A stretch of DNA of 64,000 bases from Streptomyces omiyaensis (lineage in GTDB: Bacteria > Actinomycetota > Actinomycetes > Streptomycetales > Streptomycetaceae): assembly GCF_014650895.1 (NCBI RefSeq), contig NZ_BMVV01000015.1, positions 124,001 through 188,000 on the forward strand, written 5' to 3'. The first letter of the stretch is position 1; each line of letters starts with the position of its first letter. Below are positions 32,109 to 40,366 of the stretch, piece after piece. A model generated the notes under the pieces. That model had not been told where the DNA came from. It ran no database searches and saw nothing but the letters and a program-made list of their open reading frames with translations. A program made the position numbers and the translations under genes.

Positions 32109-34640
32109 CTACTCGGCCTTGATGGCGGCGAGCATGTTCAGCCGGGCGGCGCTGCGGGCCGGCCAGAGCGAGGCCAGGACGCCGACCAGGGCGGCCAGGC
32201 CGAGGAAGATCCCGACGCGGTCCCACGGGACGACCAGGGCGTACCCCGGCAGGCTGGACTCGAAGGTCTTGCCGATGGCCCAGGCGAGGAAGGTGCCGAG
32301 GCCGACGCCGACGATCGCGCCGAAGACCGAGATCACGACGGCCTCCAGGCGGACCATCCGCTTCACGCGGCGCCGGTCGAGACCGATCGCCCGGATCATG
32401 CCGATCTCCTGCTGGCGCTCGAAGACGGACATCGCGAGGGTGTTGACGACGCCGAGGACGGCGATGATCAGGGCCATCGCGAGCAGGCCGTACATGATGT
32501 TCAGCATCAGGTTGATCTGGCCGCCGAAGGTGTCCCGGATGTCCTTCTCGTCCATGACGGAGATGGCCGGGTTGTCGCCGAGGGCCTTGATCAGGGCCTG
32601 CTCGTGGGCGTCGCCGGGTCCGCCCTCGGTGGAGACGAAGATCTGCGGGATGTACTTCTGCGGGTCGTGCGCGTCGAGGAGCTCGGTGTCGACGAGGACG
32701 GGGGAGAGGAACTCGCTGTCCTTGTAGACGGCGGTGACGGTCAGCTCGCCCTTCTTCTTGTCGAGGTACTCGACGGGGACGCGGGAGCCGACCTTGAGCC
32801 CGCGCTTCTCCGCGGTCTTCTCCGCGACGGCCATCTGCCCGTCGGCGAGCCCGGCCAGCGAGCCGTTCACGACGTCGACCTTGAGGACCTGCTCGATGTC
32901 GCCGGGGGTGACGCCGGAGACGGAGGTGTACGTCCCCTTGATGTCGAAGGCGCCGGCCTGCTGCGGGGAGACGGCGGTGACGCCGGGAGCCTTCTCCAGG
33001 GCGGTCAGGGCCTCGGCCGACAGGCCGTCGCCGCTGGCCATGGAGACCATGTAGTCGGCCTTGATGCCGTCGACGGTCATCTTGTCGAGGGCCTGGCCGG
33101 CGCTGACGCCGATCACGGTGAGGCCGGTGACCAGGGTGAGGCCGATGGCGAGCGCGGAGGCGGTGGCGCCGGTGCGGCGCGGGTTGCGGACCGCGTTGAG
33201 GCCGGCGAGCTTGCCGGAGATCCCGAAGGCCTTCACGAAGAAGGGGCGGATCAGGGCGATCACGGGCCGGGAGAGGAACGGGATCAGGACGATGATGCCG
33301 ATGAGGGTGGCGAAGGCGCCGCCCGCGATGACCATGCGGCCGTCGTCGCCGCCCTGGTTCGCGCCGAGCACGATCAGCACGGCGCCGATCGCGGTGATGG
33401 CGGCGCCGATCGCGTTCCGCACGACGAGCGACTTGGTGTTCGGGGTGGCGTGGACGCTGTTCATCGCGGCGACCGGCGGGATCTTCGCCGCACGGCGGCC
33501 GGGCAGCCAGGCGGCCAGCATGGTGATGACCACGCCGACGCCGAAGGCGGAGAGCACCGGGGCGGCGCCCAGGACCAGGTCGCCGTCCGGGACCTTCATG
33601 TCGAAGGCGGCCATGCCGGAGCGCAGGGCCACGGCGAGTCCGATGCCGAGGACGTAGCCGACGGCGGAGGCGACCAGGCCGACGATGCCGGCCTCGGCCA
33701 GGACGGAGCGGGTGATCTGCTTGCGCGAGGCGCCGACCGCGCGCATCAGGGCCAGTTCCTTGGTGCGCTGGGCGACCAGCATGGTGAAGGTGTTGGAGAT
33801 CAGGAAGACGCCGACGAAGAGCGCGATGCCGGCGAAGCCGAGCAGCATCTGGTTGAGGGCGCCGAGGCCGGACTCGATCTGGCGGGCCTGCTCGTCGGCC
33901 AGGGCCTGGCCGGTCTGGGCGGTGGCGGCCTTCGGGACGACCTTCAGGATCTCGTCGCGGAGCTTGTCGTCGTCGGCGCCGGCGGCGGCCGAGACGTTCA
34001 GGTCGGAGTAGTAGCCGGGCTTCAGGTAGAGCTTCTGGGCCACGGAGGCGTCGAAGACGACGAGGCTGCCGCCGGCGTTGACGGCGCCGTCCTCGGTGGT
34101 GAAGACGCCGGAGAGGGTGTACTCCTTCACCGGGCCGTTGGTGGCGACGCGGACCGGCTCGCCGACCCGGTAGCCGCCCTTGTCGGCGGTCTCCTTGTCG
34201 AGGGCGATCTGGCCGGGGGCGGTGGGACCCGCGCCGGTGGTGAACGCGAGGGCGGGGTCCTTGCCGTCGGGGCCGGGGGCGAAGTTGGTGCCCTTGTTGG
34301 ACCAGCCGCTGCCGATCAGCTTGCCCTTCGCGTCCGGCACGCCGGCGAAGCCGTCGACGCGCGGCTGGACGCCGGTGACGCCGTCGAGCTTCGCGACCCT
34401 GTCGACGGTGGCCTGGGAGAGGCCGGGGTTCTTGGCGGCCTCCTCCGGGCTCGGCCGCAGGCTGACGGCGACGGCCACGTCGTCGTAGCTCTTCGCGGAC
34501 TGGTTGCGGAAGGCCTGGGAGAGGGTGTCGGTGAAGACGAGGGTGCCGGAGACGAAGGCGACGCCGAGCATCACGGCGAGCACGGTCATCAGCAGCCGCG
34601 CCTTGTGCGCGAGGACGTTGCGCAGGGCGGTACGGAACAT
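32109..34640 (-). CDS. ABC transporter permease (FtsX/MacB type)
   Basis: An 843-residue permease with two FtsX-type membrane modules. The first transmembrane helix is near residues 17-38 (LLMTVLAVMLGVAFVSGTLVF), then a periplasmic-type domain (~45-260), a three-helix FtsX block (~265-385), a central pair of helices (~420-490), a second extracytoplasmic domain and a final three-helix block (~725-835) ending LASLWPARSAARLNMLAAIKAE. The layout is that of export systems for lipids, peptides or drugs rather than uptake. The ATPase gene lies 81 bp upstream in the same operon. No substrate-binding protein is present. Confidence 0.92.
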   Translation of the reverse strand: MFRTALRNVLAHKARLLMTVLAVMLGVAFVSGTLVFTDTLSQAFRNQSAKSYDDVAVAVSLRPSPEEAAKNPGLSQATVDRVAKLDGVTGVQPRVDGFAGVPDAKGKLIGSGWSNKGTNFAPGPDGKDPALAFTTGAGPTAPGQIALDKETADKGGYRVGEPVRVATNGPVKEYTLSGVFTTEDGAVNAGGSLVVFDASVAQKLYLKPGYYSDLNVSAAAGADDDKLRDEILKVVPKAATAQTGQALADEQARQIESGLGALNQMLLGFAGIALFVGVFLISNTFTMLVAQRTKELALMRAVGASRKQITRSVLAEAGIVGLVASAVGYVLGIGLAVALRSGMAAFDMKVPDGDLVLGAAPVLSAFGVGVVITMLAAWLPGRRAAKIPPVAAMNSVHATPNTKSLVVRNAIGAAITAIGAVLIVLGANQGGDDGRMVIAGGAFATLIGIIVLIPFLSRPVIALIRPFFVKAFGISGKLAGLNAVRNPRRTGATASALAIGLTLVTGLTVIGVSAGQALDKMTVDGIKADYMVSMASGDGLSAEALTALEKAPGVTAVSPQQAGAFDIKGTYTSVSGVTPGDIEQVLKVDVVNGSLAGLADGQMAVAEKTAEKRGLKVGSRVPVEYLDKKKGELTVTAVYKDSEFLSPVLVDTELLDAHDPQKYIPQIFVSTEGGPGDAHEQALIKALGDNPAISVMDEKDIRDTFGGQINLMLNIMYGLLAMALIIAVLGVVNTLAMSVFERQQEIGMIRAIGLDRRRVKRMVRLEAVVISVFGAIVGVGLGTFLAWAIGKTFESSLPGYALVVPWDRVGIFLGLAALVGVLASLWPARSAARLNMLAAIKAE

Positions 34641-34721
34641 GGGTGAGGTCCTGGAGGAAGGCGGGACGGAAGTCGGGTGCGGGGCCGGAGCGTGCGGGGC
34701 GCCCGCGGGGGCGCCCGTGCG

Positions 34722-35492
34722 TCAGCTCGTACGGCCCTTGGCGTCGAAGGCCTTCATGCGGTCGAGCACGCCGTCGGCGGAGGGGCGCAGCATCTCGTCG
34801 ACGATCCGGCCGTCGGCCAGGAAGATCACGCGGTCGGCGTAGGAGGCGGCGGCGGGGTCGTGGGTGACCATGACGACGGTCTGGCCGAGCTCGCGGACCG
34901 AGTTCCGGAGGAAGCCGAGGACCTCGGCGCCGGAGCGCGAGTCCAGGTTTCCGGTGGGCTCGTCGCCGAAGATGATCTCGGGCTGGGAGGCGAGGGCGCG
35001 GGCGACGGCGACGCGCTGCTGCTGGCCGCCGGAGAGCTCGGTGGGGCGGTGCTTGAGGCGGCCGGAGAGGCCGAGCATGTCGATGACCTTCTGGACCCAC
35101 GCCTGGTCGGGCTTGCGGCCGGCGATGTCCATGGGGAGCGTGATGTTCTCCAGGGCGGTCAGGGTCGGCAGCAGGTTGAAGGCCTGGAAGATGAAGCCGA
35201 TCTTGTCCCGGCGGAGCTGGGTGAGCTGCTTGTCCTTGAGGGTGGACAGCTCCGTCTCGCCGATCCGGACCGAGCCGGAGGAGAAGGAGTCGAGGCCGGC
35301 GACGCAGTGCATGAGCGTCGACTTGCCGGAGCCGGAGGGGCCCATGATCGCGGTGAACTCTCCCTGGCGGAAGTCCACGCTGACCCGGTCCAGCGCGATC
35401 ACCTGGGTCTCGCCCTGTCCGTAGACCTTCGAGAGCTCCGTGGCGCGGGCGGCCACCGCGGTGGTGCGGGGCACGGTGGGGGTGGTGGTCAC
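34722..35492 (-). CDS. ABC transporter ATP-binding protein (MacB/LolD type)
   Basis: A 256-residue ATPase partner of the FtsX-type permease. Walker A is GPSGSGKST, the ABC signature LSGGQQQRVAVARAL, Walker B IIFGDEPTGNLD, and the H-loop VTHDP. The GTG at 35492 is chosen because AGGAG stands seven bases before it and conserved sequence begins soon after (ARATELSKVYGQGE); the in-frame extension to 35696 lacks homology. The short gap suggests transcription with the permease. Confidence 0.93.
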   Translation of the reverse strand: MTTTPTVPRTTAVAARATELSKVYGQGETQVIALDRVSVDFRQGEFTAIMGPSGSGKSTLMHCVAGLDSFSSGSVRIGETELSTLKDKQLTQLRRDKIGFIFQAFNLLPTLTALENITLPMDIAGRKPDQAWVQKVIDMLGLSGRLKHRPTELSGGQQQRVAVARALASQPEIIFGDEPTGNLDSRSGAEVLGFLRNSVRELGQTVVMVTHDPAAASYADRVIFLADGRIVDEMLRPSADGVLDRMKAFDAKGRTS

Positions 35493-35804
35493 GAGGGGAC
35501 TCCTGTCACGACGTCGATCGGAAACCCGGTGTCCCGGGAACCACTCCATCGTTTCGAACGTTCTTGTCGAGGTCGTCCGTCCACGTGCCCGTTCGAGGGG
35601 CCCTCTTGGGTCGGACCACGGCCTCCGGGACTCCTCCTCTGGTATGACGGCGTCCCTGAGGACGGACGTGACACACCTGCGGCGAGATCTGGTCAATCCG
35701 GGGGTGGCGCTTTGCGCCTGCGACCCCGGTCACAGTTCGAGAAAACCCCGCCCACCTGCACTGACGCACCCTCAGACGTCAATAAAATAAGACAACATCG
35801 GTCG
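35493..35804. other. Intergenic region upstream of ABC operon and bldA-type tRNA
   Basis: No coding potential is supported. It should contain the minus-strand promoter of the ABC operon; I see TTGACC (complement of 35691-35696) but no well-spaced -10. An A-rich stretch unusual for this genome (35779-35796, AATAAAATAAGACAAC) lies toward the tRNA. Confidence 0.4.
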
Positions 35805-35841
35805 CTCGTTCCGCTGAACGAGGGAAGGGCCCCGATAGGCT
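35805..35841 (+). promoter_or_regulatory. Promoter and palindrome for the tRNA-Leu(UAA) gene
   Basis: TAGGCT (35836-35841) is a good -10, placing the start about 23 nt before the tRNA. CTCGTTC (35805-35811) and GAACGAG (35816-35822) form a perfect dyad around CGCT over the -35 position (CTGAAC at 35814), so a regulator could bind there. Confidence 0.5.
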
Positions 35842-35870
35842 CCTGTGCCGACGCGGAGCTTCGCGGTAAC

Positions 35871-35956
35871 GCCCGGATGGTGGAATAGCAGACACGGCGA
35901 GCTTAAACCTCGCTGGCCTTCGGGCCGTACCGGTTCAAGTCCGGTTCCGGGCACCA
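35871..35956 (+). tRNA. bldA: tRNA-Leu(UAA), bldA
   Basis: An 86-nt class II tRNA with encoded CCA. The acceptor GCCCGGA (35871-35877) pairs with TCCGGGC (35946-35952). The anticodon stem GCGAG/CTCGC encloses CTTAAAC, giving anticodon TAA. A variable arm GGCC-TTC-GGGCC and T-loop GGTTCAAGTCC complete it. In Streptomyces the UUA-decoding tRNA is BldA, needed for aerial growth and antibiotic production because TTA codons are confined to regulated genes. I noticed no in-frame TTA in the genes of this window. Confidence 0.95.
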
Positions 35957-36110
35957 TCCCGCCCCTCCCGCCGTCCCCGTCCGGGGGCCATGGCCGGTCA
36001 AGATCGAAAGTTGTCGCAAAAGATCCTCCCCGAGCACTAGAGAGTTTCTTTTGCCTACGCATTACCCTTGACGCAAGGCCGCGCAGTGCGGCCGTCCATG
36101 GAGGAGTGAG

Positions 36111-37013
36111 ATGAGGAGCAGCAACCCGGTCTTCTCGCGACGGGGGTTCAGCCGCGACAACGGCTCCGCGGGCTTCAACGCGCAGCAGCCGCAGGCCGGG
36201 GGCCCCGCCGTCGGAGCGAACCCGTACGCGACCGGCAACCCGTACGCCGAGGGTGCGACCAACCCGTACGCCACCAACCCCTACGCCCCGCAGGACGTCC
36301 AGGCGCGCGCCCCGCAGCAGGCGCGCGGCAACGTGATGACGATCGACGACGTCGTGAGCCGTACGGCCATGACGCTCGGCACGGTCGTGCTCACCGCCGT
36401 CCTGTCCTGGCTGCTGCTGCCGGTCGACCCGGCGAACCTCGGGAAGTCGTACGGCATCGCCATCGGCGCCGCCCTCGTCGCCCTGGTGCTGTCGCTGGTG
36501 CAGTCCTTCAAGCGCAAGCCGTCGCCGGCGCTGATCCTGGGCTACGCGGCCTTCGAGGGCGTCTTCCTCGGCGTGATCTCCGCGGCGGTCTCGACCTACA
36601 TCGCCGACGGCGTGGTCATCCAGGCGGTCCTGGGCACCATGGCGGTCTTCGCCGGCGTGCTCGTCGCCTACAAGATGGGCTGGATCCGGGTGAACCGCAG
36701 GTTCACCGGCTTCGTGATGGCCGCGGCCATGGGCTTCATGCTGCTCATGGTGGTCAACCTGCTCTTCGCGGTCTTCGCCGGCGGCGACGGCCTCGGCTTC
36801 CGCAGCGGTGGCCTCGGCATCCTCTTCGGCGTCATCGGCATCATCCTGGGCGCCTGCTTCCTCGCCCTCGACTTCAAGCAGGTCGAGGACGGCATCACCT
36901 ACGGTGCCCCGCGCGAGGAGGCCTGGCTGGCCGCCTTCGGTCTCACCATGACCCTGGTGTGGATCTACCTGGAGATGCTGCGTCTGCTGTCGATCCTGCA
37001 GGGCGACGACTGA
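36111..37013 (+). CDS. Bax inhibitor-1/YccA family membrane protein
   Basis: A 300-residue protein with a Gln/Asn/Pro-rich cytoplasmic N-terminus containing repeated NPYA units (NPYATGNPYAEGATNPYATNPYA) followed by seven hydrophobic helices from residue ~85. The last segment (ALDFKQVEDGITYGAPREEAWLAAFGLTMTLVWIYLEMLRLL) has the conserved family aspartates, implicated in pH-dependent calcium leak in BI-1 homologues. GGAGGAG precedes ATG 36111. A small hairpin GGCCGC-GCAGT-GCGGCC (36077-36093) lies immediately before the ribosome-binding site. Confidence 0.9.
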   Translation: MRSSNPVFSRRGFSRDNGSAGFNAQQPQAGGPAVGANPYATGNPYAEGATNPYATNPYAPQDVQARAPQQARGNVMTIDDVVSRTAMTLGTVVLTAVLSWLLLPVDPANLGKSYGIAIGAALVALVLSLVQSFKRKPSPALILGYAAFEGVFLGVISAAVSTYIADGVVIQAVLGTMAVFAGVLVAYKMGWIRVNRRFTGFVMAAAMGFMLLMVVNLLFAVFAGGDGLGFRSGGLGILFGVIGIILGACFLALDFKQVEDGITYGAPREEAWLAAFGLTMTLVWIYLEMLRLLSILQGDD

Positions 37014-37035
37014 CGCACCCCCCGACTCGGGGGAG

Positions 37036-37065
37036 GGGCCCGTCCGGCAGCCGCCGGGCGGGCCC
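37036..37065. terminator. Bidirectional terminator
   Basis: GGGCCCGTCCGGC (37036-37048) and GCCGGGCGGGCCC (37053-37065) form a 13-bp stem with one G-U and a 4-nt loop between two convergent genes. Confidence 0.8.
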
Positions 37066-37086
37066 TTCCGCGTGTCCGGGGGCTGC

Positions 37087-37644
37087 CTACCGGGCCGCGT
37101 CGAGCAGGACCCGGGCGGCCTCGCGGGCCTGGGCGGCCGGCCCGGGGGAGCCGGTGATGCCGGCGAGGACCATGGCGCCGTTGGCGAGCAGGGCCAGCTG
37201 GTCGGCGAGGAGCGGCGGGGCGCCCAGGGCGTCGGTCTGCTCGGCGAGGTGGGCCCGGAAGGCCTCCTTGTGGTCGCGGGCGATCGCCGCGACGGACGGG
37301 GTGCCCCCGCCGAGCTCCCCGAAGGCGTTGATGAAGGCGCAGCCCCGGAAGCCGGGCTCCGCGAACCAGTCGGCGAGCCAGTCGTAGACCGCCAGGACGC
37401 GCTCGTACGGCCCGCCGGCGACCCGGGCGCCGTGGGCGGCGAGGGAGGCCCTGACGGCCTCGTCCCGGCGCCTCAGGACGGCCTCCACGAGCAGTTCCTT
37501 GGAGGGGAAGACCTGGTACAGCCGCTTGAGCGAGACGCCGGACGCGGAGCGGATGGCGTCCATGCCGACGGCCTGCACCCCGCGTTCGCCGAAGAGCCGC
37601 TCCGCGGTGTCGAGCACTTTCGTCCCGGCGGTTTCCGCGTCCAT
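37087..37644 (-). CDS. TetR-family repressor of the divergent hydrolase
   Basis: A 185-residue regulator. The HTH is MDAIRSASGVSLKRLYQVFPSKELL (residues ~27-55), and the C-terminal part matches the TetR_C group seen in regulators such as YxaF/LmrA (AVYDWLADWFAEPGFRGCAFINAFGEL). ATG 37644 gives the normal short N-terminus; an upstream start would put residues inside the operator. Two strongly palindromic sites lie between it and the divergent alpha/beta hydrolase, so it probably autoregulates and represses that gene. Confidence 0.92.
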   Translation of the reverse strand: MDAETAGTKVLDTAERLFGERGVQAVGMDAIRSASGVSLKRLYQVFPSKELLVEAVLRRRDEAVRASLAAHGARVAGGPYERVLAVYDWLADWFAEPGFRGCAFINAFGELGGGTPSVAAIARDHKEAFRAHLAEQTDALGAPPLLADQLALLANGAMVLAGITGSPGPAAQAREAARVLLDAAR

Positions 37645-37665
37645 CGTCCGATCACCCCTTGCGTG

Positions 37666-37722
37666 GAGAACCATCGTTCTCGTACTCTACAGGGCATCGG
37701 GAGAACGATCGTTCTCCCGATG
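37666..37722. promoter_or_regulatory. Two TetR operator palindromes in the divergent promoter
   Basis: Site 1 is GAGAAC-CATC-GTTCTC (37666-37681). Site 2 (37695-37722) is a perfect 28-bp palindrome whose half is CATCGGGAGAACGA. Both share AGAAC-N4-GTTCT and their centres are 35 bp apart. A -10-like TACTCT (37683-37688) lies between them. Confidence 0.8.
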
Positions 37723-37747
37723 GGAGACCGGAAACGGGGAGTCAGCC

Positions 37748-38620
37748 ATGTCCAGCTTCGCCCTGCGCGCCCACACCGTCGCCGTCGACGGGCTCGACGT
37801 CTTCTACCGGGAGGCCGGCGACCCGGCGAACCCCACCCTCGTCCTGCTGCACGGCTTCCCGTCCAGCTCGCACATGTACCGCGGCCTCATCGCCGAGCTC
37901 GCCGACTCCTACCACCTCATCGCCCCCGACCACATCGGCTTCGGCGCCTCCGCCGCCCCGGCCGTCGAGGACTTCGCGTACGGCTTCGAGAGGCTCACCG
38001 AGATCACCCTGGGCCTCCTCGACCGGCTGGGCGTGGAGCGCTTCGCGCTCTACGTCCAGGACTACGGCGCCCCCATCGGCCTGCGGATCGCCTCCCGGAA
38101 CCCCGACCGCGTCACCGCGATCGTCAGCCAGAGCGGCAACGCCTACCAGGAGGGCTTCACCCCCTTCTGGGACGTCCTCTTCGCCCACGCCCGGGACCGG
38201 GCGGCCCACGAGGCGGAGGTGCGGGAGCTGCTCACCGCCGAGGCCACCCGCTGGCAGTACACCCACGGCGTCCCCGCCGACCGGCTCGACCGGATCGCCC
38301 CCGAGACCTGGACCCTGGACCAGGCCGGCCTCGACCGGCCCGGCAACCGGGAGATCCAGCTCCAGCTCTTCTGGGACTACCAGTTCAACCTCGACGGCTA
38401 CCCGGCCTTCCAGGAGTACTTCCGCACCCACCGGCCGCCGCTGCTCGCCGTCTGGGGGCGCAACGACGAGATCTTCGGCCCGGCCGGCGCCGAGGCCTTC
38501 GCCCGGGACCTGCCCGACGCGGAGATCCACCTGCTCGACGCCGGGCACTTCGCCCTGGAGACCCACGGCGAGGAGATCGCGGCCCTGGTCCGCGACTTCC
38601 TCGGACGCCACGCGAAGTGA
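37748..38620 (+). CDS. Alpha/beta hydrolase, haloalkane dehalogenase-like
   Basis: A 290-residue alpha/beta hydrolase. The oxyanion region is LLHGFPSSSHMYRGL, the nucleophile elbow is YVQDYGAPIGLRIA with Asp rather than Ser, the acid loop is WGRNDEIF and the catalytic His is in DAGHFALETH. An Asp nucleophile points to haloalkane dehalogenases or epoxide hydrolases. The cap domain (residues ~130-215) includes paired Trp residues. It is divergent from, and probably repressed by, the TetR at 37087, so its substrate may induce it. ATG 37748 is used; longer in-frame starts overlap the operator. Confidence 0.88.
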   Translation: MSSFALRAHTVAVDGLDVFYREAGDPANPTLVLLHGFPSSSHMYRGLIAELADSYHLIAPDHIGFGASAAPAVEDFAYGFERLTEITLGLLDRLGVERFALYVQDYGAPIGLRIASRNPDRVTAIVSQSGNAYQEGFTPFWDVLFAHARDRAAHEAEVRELLTAEATRWQYTHGVPADRLDRIAPETWTLDQAGLDRPGNREIQLQLFWDYQFNLDGYPAFQEYFRTHRPPLLAVWGRNDEIFGPAGAEAFARDLPDAEIHLLDAGHFALETHGEEIAALVRDFLGRHAK

Positions 38621-38660
38621 CGGGCCGGACCGGGGTGGGGGACGGGGGTCTCCACCCCGG

Positions 38661-38666
38661 TAGGGT
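38661..38666 (+). promoter_or_regulatory. -10 box TAGGGT, leaderless promoter
   Basis: TAGGGT ends seven bases before GTG 38674, with no ribosome-binding site. Confidence 0.45.
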
Positions 38667-38673
38667 CGGGCGG

Positions 38674-39003
38674 GTGCTGGATACGAGTGAACTGACCACC
38701 GCCGTGGAGCGCTTCGCGGACCGGCTCCGGGCGGCCCCGCAGAGCCGCCTCCAGCGCGGCGCGGCCGCCGAGGGCCTGGCCCTGGCCAGGGAGCTGGCGG
38801 TCCGCGCGCAGCGCGCCGAGGACCCGGACCGGGAGCCCCGGACCCTCCCCGACGCGGGCGTCTTCACCGTCGCCGACCAGCTCGCGGTGGCCGGCAACGA
38901 CCTGGCCGAGATCCTGAGAACGGCCCCGGCCGACTCCCGGGAGCGGGAGCTGGACGAGGCCGTGAGGCTGGTGCGGGAGGCGCGGGACCGGTCGGGGCTG
39001 TAG
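38674..39003 (+). CDS. Small helical hypothetical protein
   Basis: A 109-residue protein (LDTSELTTAVERFADRLRAAPQSRL...) that is predicted all-helical from its Ala/Arg/Glu/Leu composition, with no membrane segment or Cys. GTG 38674 directly follows a -10-like box. I know similar small proteins in Streptomyces without a function. Its codon bias matches the neighbours, which supports expression. It converges on the gene ending at 39037. Confidence 0.65.
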   Translation: MLDTSELTTAVERFADRLRAAPQSRLQRGAAAEGLALARELAVRAQRAEDPDREPRTLPDAGVFTVADQLAVAGNDLAEILRTAPADSRERELDEAVRLVREARDRSGL

Positions 39004-39036
39004 CCCGGGCGTCCGGCGCGGCGGGCGGCCGGGCGG

Positions 39037-39873
39037 TCAGAGGGACGCGATGACCCGGTCCGCGAGGATGTAGACGTTCTCCTCGTCGGTCTCGCCGTAC
39101 GAGAAGGTGAGGGCGAAGGCTCCCGAGACGCCCGAGCCGCCGAGCAGCACCGGGGTGCGGCCGGCCCGGAGGGCCTCCGCCAGGCGCTCCGCGGTCTCGC
39201 GGTGCCCCGGGGTCATGCAGAGCGTGGTGCCGTCGGCGAAGACGTACACGTCGAGCGTGCCGAGCGGGCCCGGACGCACGTCGGTGAGGGCGGTGGCCGT
39301 GTCGGCCAGCTCCTCCAGGCGCGCCACCGTGCGCTCGTGGTCCGTCACGACCGGCGTCTGCACCGGCACGAAGTCCGGATGCGAGGGGTGCCGGCGGCGG
39401 GCCGCGGCCAGCTCCGGGGAGTCCTCCGGGTACTCCGGGAAGTCGTCCACCGGGTCCGCGAGGCCGTCGAGGGAGGCCGCCTCGGCCTCCATGGCCTCCA
39501 GCGCCATCGCCTCCAGGCCCACGAAGTCCGTCTGGCGCGGCACGAAGAGACCGCCGGTCTCCTCGCCGCCCAGGCCGCCGAGGAGGGCGGAGGGCGCGTC
39601 GGCCGCGTCCCGGGCCTCCTGCGCGGCCCAGAAGGCACGCGCCTCGGCGAGCTCGCGCTCGCGCTCCTCGGCCAGCGCCTCCGCCACCGCGGCCCGTATC
39701 TCGGCGGCGGGCGTGGCGCGGGCCGCGGGGACCGTCACGCCGTGGCCGGCGGCCAGCTCGGTGCGCAGGGCGGTGACCTCCTTGCGGAGACCCCGCACGT
39801 GGTGCAGGGCAGCGGCGCCCACGGCCGTGGCAGCGGCCGTGGTCAGCAGCAGGGCAAGAGACATGGCGCTCAC
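39037..39873 (-). CDS. Membrane-anchored hypothetical protein with coiled coil
   Basis: A 278-residue protein. An N-terminal hydrophobic segment (SLALLLTTAAATAVGAAALHHV) is followed by a helical heptad-like stretch (LRKEVTALRTELAAG) and a Glu/Ala-rich helix (IRAAVAEALAEERERELAEARAFWAAQE). The C-terminal half looks globular with beta strands (DVYVFADGTTLCMTPGHRETAERLAEALRAGRTPVLLGGSG). GTG 39873 is supported by GGGAG seven bases before it. Function unknown. Confidence 0.7.
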   Translation of the reverse strand: MSAMSLALLLTTAAATAVGAAALHHVRGLRKEVTALRTELAAGHGVTVPAARATPAAEIRAAVAEALAEERERELAEARAFWAAQEARDAADAPSALLGGLGGEETGGLFVPRQTDFVGLEAMALEAMEAEAASLDGLADPVDDFPEYPEDSPELAAARRRHPSHPDFVPVQTPVVTDHERTVARLEELADTATALTDVRPGPLGTLDVYVFADGTTLCMTPGHRETAERLAEALRAGRTPVLLGGSGVSGAFALTFSYGETDEENVYILADRVIASL

Positions 39874-40021
39874 TGACGTACTCCCGGTTCGAGTCGATCC
39901 CCCGACTTCCTACATCAGCTTGTCGTGGGACGGGGCTCCCTGTCAGTGCATTACGTCACGAATTGGACAGGTATTTCGACCGGGCGTTTAGTCCTGGAAC
40001 CGCTCTGACCTGGGAAAACGA

Positions 40022-40054
40022 ACTCCCCCGGGATATAGGTCACATCCTGGGGGA
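40022..40054. terminator. Strong hairpin downstream of the thiolase gene
   Basis: CTCCCCCGGGAT (40022-40033) and ATCCTGGGGGAG (40043-40054) form a 12-bp stem with one G-U and a 9-nt loop, between the thiolase 3' repeats and the next minus-strand gene. The rest of 39874-40154 shows nothing else clear. Confidence 0.7.
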
Positions 40055-40154
40055 GATTCGGTCACGGCTGGGACGCGGTGAGGTTGACGCGCTCGGCGAG
40101 TGGAGAGCGGACCCGTTCCCGTACGGGACGGGGCACCGCCCTCGTACCGGCCCG

Positions 40155-40366
40155 GCCGCTCGATTCCTTCGGCCGCCCCGGGCCCCGCCTCCGTTGCGGG
40201 CAGGTGCCGCCCTCGTTCCTCGGGCGACCCCTACCCTCCGCTGCGGCTCAGCTCAGCCGCTCGATTCCTTCGGCCGCGCCGGGCCCCGCCTCCGCTGCGG
40301 GCAGGTGCCGCCCTCGTTCCTCGGGCGACCCCTACCCTCCGCTGCGGCTCAGCTCAGCCGCTCGAT
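40155..40366. repeat. Two 101-bp direct repeats running into the thiolase stop
   Basis: Units at 40155-40255 and 40256-40356 begin GCCGCTCGATTCCTTCGGCC and differ at only a few bases (for example CCCCGGG/CGCCGGG and CGTTGC/CGCTGC). A third partial copy GCCGCTCGAT (40357-40366) is the coding tail of the thiolase gene, so the duplicated unit includes that gene's final codons and stop. Confidence 0.9.

Noticed and set aside
31960..35100. 1046-codon minus-strand open frame across the ABC permease
   Set aside because: It is a frame-shifted shadow of the permease gene with an Arg/Pro/Gly-rich product; high GC leaves such frames free of stops.
35871..35956. tRNA-Leu gene as an integrated-element attachment site
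   Set aside because: No integrase, excisionase or repeated tRNA 3' end is seen on either side.
35772..36062. Minus-strand frame encoding GTGLEPVRP-type peptide
   Set aside because: This is the usual translation of the antisense strand of a tRNA gene, not a protein gene.
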